A stretch of DNA of 64,000 nucleotides from assembly GCF_018729255.1 (NCBI RefSeq), contig NZ_CP076062.1, positions 62,001 to 126,000 of the forward strand, written 5' to 3'. Under the pieces are notes generated by a model. It saw only the letters and a program-made list of their open reading frames with translations. It was not told where the DNA came from and made no database searches. Within the stretch, counting starts at the first letter, position 1, and each line of letters opens with the position of its first letter. This DNA is from Cupriavidus sp. EM10. Lineage in GTDB: Bacteria; Pseudomonadota; Gammaproteobacteria; Burkholderiales; Burkholderiaceae. Position numbers and translations under genes: made by a program. Shown here piece by piece: positions 47,350 to 56,726 of this stretch.

Positions 47350-48804
47350 ATGAAACTAAATCTCAAGCGGATTGTCGTCACGCTATCGTTGATGACTTGG
47401 CTTCTGGGGCTCCCAGGTGCCGCGCATGCCGGGCTGCAAGACGCTCTTGACGGCATGTTTATGTCGAACAGCACCACACCGTCATCGTTCACCAATCAGT
47501 CCCGAGGCGGCCTGGTCGGCGGCGGCGCATCGGTACGCATGCCCATCCGCAACATCAACCTCATCGCGTTCGATCCTCCGCGCATCTCTGCCGGGTGTGG
47601 CGGCATCGACCTCTTCGGTGGCTCGTTCTCCTTCATCAACGCCGATCAGCTCGTTGCGCTGTTCCGCCAGATTGCCGCGAACGCCGTCGGCGTCGCATTC
47701 AAGGCCGCGATCGATGCGATCAACCCGGCCCTGGGCAAGCTGATGCAGGACTTCCAGAACAAGATCGCTGCCCTGAACTCGATGATGAAGAATACGTGCT
47801 CGCTGGCCACCACGATTATGGACAAGTCCGGCGCCAGTGATGCGATCCGTAGTTTTGTCGGTCAGAAGATAGCCCCCGAAGTGGAGACTGCCTCTGGCGC
47901 TATCACTGACTTCTTCGCGGGAATCAACAGCTTTCTTCCGGAACCGAACTCCGGCACGCGAGCTGCTGCGGCGAGCGGCAAAGCTCCTGAACTGGGGAAC
48001 ATGACATGGAAGGCATTGAAGTCGAGCAAGGCCGGTGAAATGCTTGGGAATCCATCGACCGCCGAAACCAATCCGGATGGTGCGAATGAGATCGTCATGA
48101 GTCTCGTGGGTGCGGTCGTCGTGGGGCCAGAAAACGACTCCGACCAGACGAACCCGGACGGCAGCGTGCAAGTCGACAACGGTCGCTACTGGTCGCCGAC
48201 TCTGCGCCTCCCGGACCTTCGCGATGGCAATATGGGCGGTGAGAAGCCTGTCTACGTGCTTCGCTGCCAAGATGGATATGACGAAGGCAGCTGCCGGAGG
48301 ATCTCCCGCGCGTCGATCAACTTCAGCGGCGTCCGCGGCTACGTCTACACGATGCTTCTTGGAGATGCGACGGGAGCCACCACCACGGCAGATTCGATCG
48401 TCGGAAAGCTGATCTTCTGCTCTGGCAATGCCTGCAACTTCACCAGCCAGCAGAAGACGTTCATCGGCCTCGTGAGTGCGCCGGTGCTTGGGATGATGAA
48501 GAAGGTTCAGGCAATGCCTGGCGCCGCTGATCACATCGCAAGGCAGATGGCTCCCGTCATCATCAATGAGATCACCATCAAGTTTGCCGAATCGGCGCTT
48601 GTTGCTGCCCAAGCGGCTTTCGGTGGGACCAAGTACACCGCCGATGAGCGTGTATTGAAGGCGCAGAGCGACCTGCTGCACGAGGTGATTGACATGCGCC
48701 GTGCGGCAACCGAGCAACTGCCTGCCATCAATGAGGCAATTGCCTACACGAAAGCCATCAACCAGGACAATCCGGCCGTCTTCGTGAAGCCGGAAATCCG
48801 ATAA
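47350..48804 (+). CDS. traH: conjugal pilus assembly protein TraH
   Basis: 484 residues from ATG 47350, chosen because GGAG lies seven bases upstream; ATG 47335 overlapping traF is an alternative. Signal peptide ending PGAAHA. TraH landmarks: ISAGCGGIDLFGGSFSFINA, MMKNTCSLATTIMDKSG and PAVFVKPEIR at the end. Outer-membrane-associated pilus extension factor working with TraF and TraG. Frame intact; length typical. Confidence 0.92.
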   Translation: MKLNLKRIVVTLSLMTWLLGLPGAAHAGLQDALDGMFMSNSTTPSSFTNQSRGGLVGGGASVRMPIRNINLIAFDPPRISAGCGGIDLFGGSFSFINADQLVALFRQIAANAVGVAFKAAIDAINPALGKLMQDFQNKIAALNSMMKNTCSLATTIMDKSGASDAIRSFVGQKIAPEVETASGAITDFFAGINSFLPEPNSGTRAAAASGKAPELGNMTWKALKSSKAGEMLGNPSTAETNPDGANEIVMSLVGAVVVGPENDSDQTNPDGSVQVDNGRYWSPTLRLPDLRDGNMGGEKPVYVLRCQDGYDEGSCRRISRASINFSGVRGYVYTMLLGDATGATTTADSIVGKLIFCSGNACNFTSQQKTFIGLVSAPVLGMMKKVQAMPGAADHIARQMAPVIINEITIKFAESALVAAQAAFGGTKYTADERVLKAQSDLLHEVIDMRRAATEQLPAINEAIAYTKAINQDNPAVFVKPEIR

Positions 48805-48813
48805 GGGACTGCT

Positions 48814-51800
48814 ATGCTCGACTTCAACATCTACGTCGTCGGCGACCCGAGCTCGTTCTATGCCGCCCTCAACGCGGTGGCCATGATCCTCAACCAGCAG
48901 GGCTTCCTGAACAGCACGTTTCTGGTTGGCGGGCTTGTGGCACTGATCTCCGGCATCCTGTACATGATCGGCAAGCAGAGCGACGGGCCTGTCCCCGGCG
49001 CCATGGGCCCGGTCAGCGCATTGTTTGGCTTCTTTGCCGTGGTCTGGACCACCACCATACCTACCTCCGTGCTGGTCAATGACATCTACACGGGAAGCGT
49101 CGCGAGGGTCGACAATGTGCCGATGATCGTCTCGCTTCCTGCAAGCGCCTTCACGACGGCAAGCCACAAGCTCTTCCAGCTGTCTAATACCGCCTTCCAA
49201 AGCGTGAACGGCAGCTATATGGCTGTCACGTCGGACGGATTTGTGACGCCGCTCAAGCTTCTGTACTCGTTGCGCAGGGGCTTTGACAATGCTGACGTGT
49301 TCTTGTCTGCCAGCATTCGGACATTCATCCTGGACTGCACGCCGAACGCGACCTCGTTCTCAATGGACGCGATGAAATCAAGCGCAAATTCGCTGAACTA
49401 CATTCTGACCCATGCACGCGACAACGGCATCACTACCTACTGGAACGCTGCAAATCCGCAAGGCCAGTCACTCTCCTGCAACGAATCGGCAGCACTGATC
49501 TCGCAGGACGCCAACGTCCGGTTCCTCAATGGCACCAACCGTGGCCTCAAGGAGCTGATCAACAAGAACATGAAGGAGAAGAGCCCCACGGGCAATGCGT
49601 GGGCCAAGGCGATGTCGAGGACGTGCTGCAGAACGTGCTACCTGGCGGGTGGAAGACGGCAACGGACTCGCTAGGCATGGCCCAGAGTTCGCGCGACTTC
49701 ATGATCAACGCACTGACGTACAACACGATCGCTAACACGTTCAACTGCATGTCGAGCAACACTGATCAGGGGAGTTTCAATCAGTGCAATGTTCAGTTGA
49801 CCCAGGCGTTCGAGCAGAGCCGAACCGACTCTGCAGCCGCCGGCTCGTTCTTCTCCAAGACCATGATGCCGGCGATGGTGTTCATGCAGCTGATGTTCTT
49901 CAGCTTCGCGCCATTGGTCATCATCTACGGCGTAATGAAGGGCGGCGGCGCACTGGGCATGTACATCAAGTACCTCCTGTTCGGTGTCTGGACGTCGAGC
50001 TGGCTGCCGTTTTCGGCAGTGATCCAGATGTATATCCAGAACGACGTTGCCGAGAAGCTGTCCCAGATTGATTCCGGGATGCTGACGCTTTCAAACTTCC
50101 CGGCGATCTACTACGACATCCTGGCCACTCGACTCTCGGTGGCGTCTGACATGCTCGCGGCGACGCCACTGGTTTCACTCGCCATGCTGACAGGCACCGC
50201 CATGTCCATGGCCTCTCTTGCCGGGCGGTGGTCAGGGCGCGACCATGTTGACGAGAAGCAGACAAGCCCTGACATCATGCGTAACGGGCCTATCACGGAT
50301 GTCGGCGCGGCCACTCAATCTAGTGCAGCGATCACCGGAAATCCGCTGTCTGGAATGACACGCGCAGATGCTGCTCTTCGCGCTCACAGCGCAGGCCAGA
50401 TGCTTGACAACAACGTTTCCAGTGCTAGTGCGGACGTGCAGTCGACGAAGGCCGAAGCGGCAGCCTCGTTCGAGAAGATGATGAGCTATATGAAGGCTCA
50501 TTCGAGCGGCTTTAAGTCTAGCGAATCCGATATCACGGCGATGAGTAAGGACTACGGAAGTCGCGCCTCGAAGGTGCAGGAGGCCGCCGAGAGCGCGATG
50601 GATTCGCACAAGTTCTCGGCAGAGGAGAAATCAGCCTTCCAAGCGGCGATCACCGCAAGCGCGGGATTCAAGAGCCCATTTGGCGGCGTTGAGGCTTCGG
50701 CACAGGCCGCAGCGACTGCCACGAAAGGTAGAGTCAGCGCCCAGGACTTTTCGAAGACGATGTCACAAAAGGTGAGTACTGACCAGTCATGGACCGACAG
50801 CATAACTAATCGTGCCCAGAATTCCATGGATCGGTACTCCGGCGAGGACACGAAGACAGCGCAGGGCCTCTCGGCGTCCCTCCGTCAGTCTACTGCTCGC
50901 GTCCAGTCCGCAGAGCAGCGCTATCAGGAAGCAGTGAGCATGAAGACATCGATGGACACGAGCTTCTCGGTTCGTGACCAAGAACTCGGTCCGATGATTC
51001 TCGCGAATCCCGCCGCCCGGAACGAGCTTGATCAAATGAACAGCAGCGCGATAGCAAACGTCCCCGGCTACCAGGCGAAGCTTGCCGAGCATCAGAACCG
51101 CATCCAACGGGCTGGTAACATCAGCGGGGGCGAAGAGGTTGCCAGATTCAATGCGCTTGCGGACACGAATCAGTTTCGGGCGACGTCCAAGATCATGTCC
51201 ATGCTTAGCGGTATCAACGGGCCAACCAATTTCTCCCCTAACGCCAACCAGGGGGTGGCCCCGGCTGCAGCTGCTGTTTCGGCCAATCCGGCTGCGGGCA
51301 ACTTGTCACTCAAGGACCCTCATGTGCTGCAACAGAGCGGCAGCGCAGGCCATTCCCGGACGCGTCTGGCCGCGCCGCCGCGGCATCCGGCCCGAGCACG
51401 ACCGCTGTTCGCGGTGGCACGTCTCCTGGGAATACCGGCAATGGAGGCGCCGCCGGCGGCGGGCCAGCTGCGCCTGCGTCGGGCCCGGGAGACCTCCAAG
51501 CGCGGTTGGATCGCCTCACGAACAACTCGCTCCCGAACTATGAAGCGGACAAGCAGAAGATTGCAAACGGCACCGCCGGGGTCGGCCAGGGAATTGCCGA
51601 CCAGAAGGATGCGGTGCAATCGGCCTCGGCTGTGATCTCGCCCGAGCAGGTGCGAGACACGTTCCATCGTGAAGTGGGTACCGTCAAGAGCGGCTTCGCG
51701 GGAGCAGGTATGGCGTGGGGTGACTTCGAGAAGGCCCACCCCTATATGGCCGCCGGCATCGAAGCCGGTGTCACCATGCTACCCGTGATGCGCGCCGCCG

Positions 51801-52309
51801 GTGGACTCAAGAAGCTCTACGATGTATCTGCAGCCGCAAAGAAGGGGTGGCAAGGCGTCCAAGCAGCGAAAGCAGGTGTCTCGACGGCCGCGAAGGAGAT
51901 GGCAAGGCTGGAGGGCGCCTTCAAGTCTCCGAACGGCGCATTGCTCGGTGGCAAGAAGGTCCTCGACGCTCGACAAGTCGCGAACCTTGGCTTCAAGAGC
52001 ACTGACGATTTCCTGGAGGCCTATGGGAAGGCCGGCGCCAATGTCATCAAAGCTGAGAAGGATCTTCTGCGTTCGGCCGAGACATACTCGCAGAAGTTTG
52101 GCGCATCGGTTGGTAAGGATGGGCTACCGGCCGACGCAACTTTCGGGTTCGTTGCGCAGAACGCTACACGGCAGGCCGTGGCCACCGGGAAAGCGGCAGG
52201 CGGTGCTGGTCTCCTCGAGCTCTCAAAGTACGAGGCGAACATCCACCGGCAAGAGGTCATGCATAACCAGGAGATGGAGGACCTGCGCCGAGGCGTGCGT
52301 GGTCGATAG
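48814..52309 (+). CDS. traG: mating-pair stabilisation/pilus protein TraG (two frameshifts)
   Basis: About 1165 residues after repair. Inner-membrane N-terminal part (TraG_N: FNIYVVGDPSSFYAALNAVA; several membrane segments to about residue 480), with long periplasmic coiled tail. Bases are missing at GGG 49601-49603 (repair: AWGQGDVEDVLQNVLPGG) and near 51348-51351. The latter repair turns an Arg-rich nonsense stretch into a Gly/Ala/Pro linker (ASGRAAAASGPSTTAVRGG). The C-terminal region (MAAGIEAGVTMLPVMRAAGG) may reach the recipient envelope. Stop TAG at 52307-52309 is followed by a terminator. Confidence 0.9.
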
Positions 52310-52338
52310 ACCCTGTACGTCGCTGAAGGATTGGAAAC

Positions 52339-52368
52339 AGCCCCGAAATCCGGGGCTTTTCTTTGAGC
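52339..52368 (+). terminator. intrinsic terminator after traG
   Basis: AGCCCCG (52339-52345) pairs with CGGGGCT (52351-52357), followed by TTTCTTTG. Confidence 0.85.
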
Positions 52369-52402
52369 AACCGATAGTCAGATGGATCTTGGATTGGCGG
52401 GT

Positions 52403-52657
52403 ATGGACGACGAGATAAAGGGCCTAGTGAAGATCAAGCGGATTGGCCTCTCCGATCGCGGCGTGCTCGCGATCCAGGCCGCCTTGATTGCGCGGCAGAA
52501 ACGCATTGCAGAGGGAAGTGAATGGGCCGCCGAGACATTTGCCGATCAACTGACAGGGTTCTTGGTCGAGGAGCGCCTGGTGCCGGTTCATGTAGCGCCG
52601 GATGATCTCAGGAGAGAGATCGCAAACCGTATTGGCGGGGTGGTGCCTATTGAGACT
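52403..52657 (+). CDS. small hypothetical protein (about 85 aa, possible frameshift)
   Basis: From ATG 52403, MDDEIKGLVKIKRIGLSDRG then AIQAALIARQKRIAEGSEWA; charged and helical, protein-like. Read as given, the frame runs on into the reverse of the dsbA gene. Adding one G at the run near 52638 ends it at a TGA about 52657. A start at 52382 is also open. Function unknown. Confidence 0.4.
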
Positions 52658-52750
52658 GTTCAGGCCCAGCAATCAAATCATGGGAAGTTGAAGCATCAGG
52701 ATCTGGGCTGGCGAGCAGCTACCATCGGCGCCGCTCGCCAAGGCCAGTGT

Positions 52751-53383
52751 TCAGCCGGTCATGGCCTTCGAGACCATGCCATTTGCAAGCTTGAAGAAGA
52801 GCTCCTGGTCGCCGTTCGTGCTGTCGGGCGTGATGACATAGCGACCACCGATCGCAATAGACGGCGTCGCATCGATCCGGTACCGGATGAGCTTGTTGAA
52901 TGCGGCCTGGACTGTAGCGGGGTTCACGTTCTTCCATGCAGCATCAAACCCCTGCAAATGGGATGACGAGGCAATGAAGCTCCAAGTCTTGCCGTCACTC
53001 ACCGGCATACCGCGGTCCTGAATAGCGGAGTAGGCGTAGCTCAAGAACGCAGGAAGGTACGTGGCATTCAAAGCCTTGGCCGCATAGAAGGCCCTCGCAG
53101 CGATGACGGTGTCACGATGTGCCTCGACAACCGGCACAAACTCCGCACTCCAGCCCTTAGGTAGCGACAGTGCCCACTTCGCAATCTGCTCGTGGTACGC
53201 GGCGCAAACAGGGCAAGTCAGAGAGATGAAGATCAGGACCTTCTTACTGTCCTCCGCTTCCCGCGGGACTTCCCTATAGGGCAGCTGCGGTGCCGACGAC
53301 CCCTGTGACGACTCCTGTGCCAGCGTCGTCAGCGGCAGGCCGAACAACGCGACGGCCATTGAAGAAAAGGAGCGACGGTTCAT
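52751..53383 (-). CDS. DsbA-like thiol:disulfide interchange protein
   Basis: 210 residues from ATG 53383 with GGAAG upstream. Signal peptide (FSSMAVALFGLPLTTLA). Thioredoxin fold with ISLTCPVCAAYHEQIAKWAL (CPVC active site) and cis-Pro in IDATPSIAIGGRYV. It would introduce disulfides into exported transfer proteins. Last gene of a minus-strand operon with a pilus-type ATPase and a lytic transglycosylase. It is the second disulfide enzyme of the region, beside DsbC. Confidence 0.82.
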   Translation of the reverse strand: MNRRSFSSMAVALFGLPLTTLAQESSQGSSAPQLPYREVPREAEDSKKVLIFISLTCPVCAAYHEQIAKWALSLPKGWSAEFVPVVEAHRDTVIAARAFYAAKALNATYLPAFLSYAYSAIQDRGMPVSDGKTWSFIASSSHLQGFDAAWKNVNPATVQAAFNKLIRYRIDATPSIAIGGRYVITPDSTNGDQELFFKLANGMVSKAMTG

Positions 53384-54919
53384 TGAAATCTTCCTCTGTA
53401 AGGTGCTTGTGTTCAATATATAGGTCAAAGAGTGAGCAACTGGTCCGCTCTTGGCGCCATCGCGTCTCCATCTCTTTCGCCAGATCTGCCGACACCTTGC
53501 CGGTGGTGATGAAGTACCGGACCAATTCCGGAGCGCCCTGGGTGTAACCAACTGCCCGGATCACCTCCCGTGCGGTACAGATCCCTTCTTCGACGAGGAT
53601 CTGTCCGAGCCGCCGAACCTTGCCACCCTTACGGAGCTCGATCTGCCGTACGGCCGCTGCATACGCCTCCTCAGGCGTGATGTGTCCGAGCTCCACGAGA
53701 ACTTGACCGACGCGCTTCGTCTCAGGCGCCAACGCTTCGGCCCGATCAAGCTGCATGGCCTTCTCGATGGAGGTCAAACCGGCTGCGGCCATGCGCGTCA
53801 CGGCTTGCGCCATGGTTTCGAACTGCGATTGGCGCATGGCTGCATTGAAAACCGCCATCTCCCCGCTCATCGCGAGCATTGCCGCTCGCACCGCAGCATC
53901 GGCCCGAATCAACTCCATAACCGGCATCCGGCCCTCATAGTCGGTCTCCTGTACGCCTGCGGGGAATTTGAGACCGGCGTGATGGATACCGGCAACCTCC
54001 ATCCAGTCCACTTCGGCTTCGGTCGGAGCCCGGGTCCCTCTCTCCGGATCTGGCCGCAGAATTTCCACGAGCCGTTGGGAGAGGACACCGCGGAGAGCAT
54101 CGGCCAGCGTCTGAACGTCCACACCCATATCGAGTAGACGTGTGATCGCCATCGCCGAGTTATTCGCGTGAACGGTAGCAACCACCAGGTGCCCGGTGTT
54201 TGCTGCCTGGATGGCAATCATCGCGGTCTCGACGTCGCGGATCTCACCAACCAGAATGACATGCGGCGCTTGGCGGAGTGCTGCACGCAACCCTCGGCAA
54301 ACGAGATGTGCTGATTGATGTTGACCTGTGTGAGCCCAGGGAGGACCTTCTCGACGGGCTGCTCGAGCGTCAGGATGTTCCGCTTCCCATTGTTGAGATG
54401 CTGAAGCGCGGCATACAGAGTTGTGCTCTTCCCCGACCCCGTGGGGCCACAGACGAGAAAAAGGCCATTCGGCTCTTGCAGGATGTCCTCTAAGCAAGAC
54501 CGTGCCATCGGCGTCATCTCAATCTCGTCGAGACTCGCAACGGAGGCAGTATTGTCCATCAGGCGACAAACGATCTTTTGCCCGGTCAGTGTCGGCAGGA
54601 TCGACACCCGAACGTCAACCGCCCGGTCAGGAAATTTGAGTCTTAGACGCCCATCCAGTGGCTTATGACGATCCGAGGCGGCAATGTTGGCACGGGCCCG
54701 GAGCTTCTCGTCGAGTTGCTTAGCGAAGTTGTGATCAATGTGGTCGACCCAATGCAGCGAACCAGAGATGCCATATTGAATTGTGGTGCCCTCTGCTTCG
54801 TACAACATGTGAATGTCGGCGGCACGTCTTACCGCGGCCCTGGAGAACATGTCGTTCAAGTATTCCGCCGCCGCACGATCATGCGTCCCGGTATTGAAGA
54901 ATAAGTCTGGTTCTCTCAT
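53274..54919 (-). CDS. GspE/PilB-family secretion ATPase (one frameshift)
   Basis: About 548 residues from ATG 54919. Traffic ATPase of type II secretion/type IV pili: GLFLVCGPTGSGKSTTLYAA (Walker A, residues 158-166), Asp box NILTLEQPVEKVLPGLTQVN, then after adding one base at 54291-54293 FAEGLRAALRQAPHVILVGE (Walker B) and NTGHLVVATVHANNS (His box). A C-terminal MshEN-like repeat follows (GQVLVELGHITPEEAYAAAV; GQILVEEGICTAREVIRAVG). As read it overlaps dsbA by 110 bases; one more missing base near 53445 would end it before dsbA. Unusual beside an F-type channel. Confidence 0.8.
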
Positions 54920-54924
54920 TGTGA

Positions 54925-55191
54925 TTACTTCCCGCAGTCGAGTGTCGGGCCGTAGAACAGCCGACCAAGGAATCTCTGGGTTGTGTTGTCCGCCGTGATG
55001 CTCCAACTGATCAAACGCAGCCGGCTATCCTGGCTCAGAAAGTTCTGCCCGCCCCAGCGCACCGCATCGAATCCGATCCGCACCGGCCCGGCCGAGCGGT
55101 AGACGCGCTCGCACGGCTCCGGGGCGATTGCTGAGTAAACCACCCACCCAACGACCATTGCAGCAAAAGCGCCGCCAAACATCTGCTTCAT
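54925..55191 (-). CDS. small exported or membrane protein (88 aa)
   Basis: MKQMFGGAFAAMVVGWVVYS is one membrane segment or uncleaved signal, followed by a periplasmic part with two Cys (PEPCERVYRSAGP; TLDCGK at the end). Start overlaps the transglycosylase stop by four bases; five bases separate it from the ATPase start. Not recognised; possibly a pilus assembly factor by operon context. Confidence 0.6.
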   Translation of the reverse strand: MKQMFGGAFAAMVVGWVVYSAIAPEPCERVYRSAGPVRIGFDAVRWGGQNFLSQDSRLRLISWSITADNTTQRFLGRLFYGPTLDCGK

Positions 55192-55622
55192 CGATTTATT
55201 CCCTGCAAGTTCTTCCACACCTTATTGATGTAGCGGATCTGGGCATCGTCGTCCTTGGAGTACTTGCCCGTGTTGTACGCGCCAACTGCCTTCCAGGTCC
55301 TGCCGTACTTGTGCATCCCGTCAGCGAGCACCCAGGCGCCTACGTTCACGTTCACGCATGGCTCAAGCAGCCTTTCCCGATCGATCCCGAACTTCTTCAG
55401 TTCTGGCAGCCAGATCGAGCTGACCATCATGAGGCCCATGAACTCCCAACCCTCCTTGCTTGTTCGAACCAGATTGGGGTCAAACGAGGCGTTCTCCGTC
55501 TTTGCAATAGCGCGCAGCAATGACTCATCGACGGAGTACCGCTTAGCCGCCTCCTTGAAGCAATAGCCCCAGCTTTGCAGGCTCACGGAGGCCAGGATGA
55601 CGAAGGTCAGTAGCTTTTTCAT
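55188..55622 (-). CDS. lytic transglycosylase (SLT domain)
   Basis: 144 residues from ATG 55622. Signal peptide (LLTFVILASVSLQSWGYC). SLT core: SVDESLLRAIAKTENASFDP with the catalytic Glu, EFMGLMMVSSIWLPELKKFG, and WKAVGAYNTGKYS. It opens peptidoglycan for the pilus/channel. It heads a four-gene minus-strand operon (transglycosylase, small protein, PilB-like ATPase, DsbA), reminiscent of the pil operon of IncI plasmids. Confidence 0.85.
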   Translation of the reverse strand: MKKLLTFVILASVSLQSWGYCFKEAAKRYSVDESLLRAIAKTENASFDPNLVRTSKEGWEFMGLMMVSSIWLPELKKFGIDRERLLEPCVNVNVGAWVLADGMHKYGRTWKAVGAYNTGKYSKDDDAQIRYINKVWKNLQGINR

Positions 55623-55641
55623 GGCCCGGATCATACAATAC

Positions 55642-55668
55642 ACGTATCAATACGCCAATAGTATCCCA
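55642..55668 (+). promoter_or_regulatory. repeated element directly upstream of the Sel1-like gene
   Basis: CACGTATCAATACG followed by CCAATAGTATCCC ends one base before the ATG at 55669. It matches the stretches before 61730 (TTTACGCTTACC, TTCAGTGTATCGC) and near 31150. No Shine-Dalgarno is present, so a leaderless transcript is possible. Confidence 0.4.
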
Positions 55669-56639
55669 ATGCGAAATCTCGTGCTTTGCGCGCTAACTGC
55701 CGCTATGTGGGGCGCATTCGCCACCGCGGCACATGCTTCGGACATTCCCACCGGTAAGCCGGGGCAGGAGGAAGCCACTCCGCGCGTGGCAGGCGGCGCC
55801 AAGCCGTCATCCCTTCCGAGTGACACTGCCTCCATTGACATCACCGCGAAGCTCGACGATCTCCTCGCTACGGCGAAAGAGACGAGTGAAGTGATGCGTC
55901 TCTATGCCAGCTGGCAAGCTGGTAATCGCGAGGCGGTGCCTGAGATATTTGCATTAGCCAAGAATGGCAACGCCCGCGCACAGAACCTCGCGGGGTTCAT
56001 GCTCGACAATGGGCAGGGTGTGAAGCAGGATTCCAAGGCCGCAGCCGCATACTTCCAACGGTCCGCGGAAAGCGTCCCGCTGGCCAAGTACAACCTCGGG
56101 GTGCTGACGTACTACGGAAGGGGTGTAAGAAAAGACGAGGCGAAGGCCATGGAGCTCTTCAAGGGCTCTGCGATGAAGGCCGGCGTCGAACAGGCGAGTG
56201 TTCAGCTCGCCATCTACTACCTGAAGAACAAGAACGAGGACGAAGCGTACAAGTGGGCGAATGAAGGGGCGAACCGGGGCAACGTCAAGGCCTTCTACCT
56301 GCTCGGTAGGATTCTGTACCAGCGTGGCCAGTACCAGTCCGCCGCCTCGTGGATACAAAAGGCCGCGAATGCATCCGAACCGAATGCGCCGGCAATCCTG
56401 TCGCTCATGTACCGCGACGGGAAGGGGTAGGGCAGAGCAAGATGATGTCCGCGGCCTGGTGGATGATCTATGGCGCCCTGAATCGGCGGCAGACGGGAGG
56501 CAGCCTTGTTTCTTCCTCCTCATTCGGCCTGGATGAAACGGAACAACGGCAGGCGCTAGGCTTTGCAAACAACTGGTTGGCTACGCATGGCGCAGACAAG
56601 CGTATCAGCTATCAAAAGACACTTTTGCAAACAAACTAG
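55669..56639 (+). CDS. Sel1-repeat exported protein (one frameshift)
   Basis: About 323 residues, signal peptide (ALTAAMWGAFATAA). At least four Sel1-type helical repeats: AQNLAGFMLDNGQGVKQDSK, AKYNLGVLTYYGRGVRKDEA, ASVQLAIYYLKNKNEDEAYK, AFYLLGRILYQRGQYQSAAS. One G is missing in 56424-56427; repair continues the last repeat (DGKGVGQSKMMSAAWWMIYG). Sel1 proteins act as protein-binding scaffolds in the envelope. Divergent from the transglycosylase operon. Confidence 0.78.
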
Positions 56640-56652
56640 AGCCGTCACGCTC

Positions 56653-56692
56653 AAGAAAAAAGGCCCTGCGATCTGAACGATCCAGGGCCTTT
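56653..56692. terminator. bidirectional terminator
   Basis: AAAGGCCCTG (56659-56668) pairs with CAGGGCCTTT (56683-56692). T-rich tails on both sides serve the Sel1 gene and the convergent ribonucleotide reductase gene. Confidence 0.8.
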
Positions 56693-56726
56693 AGTTTTAA
56701 ACGCGAGCCTCACGGCTGGCAGTGCA

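Noticed and set aside
47482..49200. Long minus-strand ORF (572 codons) opposite traH/traG
   Set aside because: It is antisense to well-recognised TraH and TraG coding sequence, is very Arg/His/Asp-rich and has no protein-family features: a high-GC antisense shadow.
25489..49603. Programmed frameshifting as an explanation for split tra genes
   Set aside because: The breaks occur at many unrelated short G/C runs without slippery heptamers or downstream stimulators; missing bases explain all of them. Only the A7 run in the IS3 OrfA/OrfB overlap fits true programmed frameshifting.
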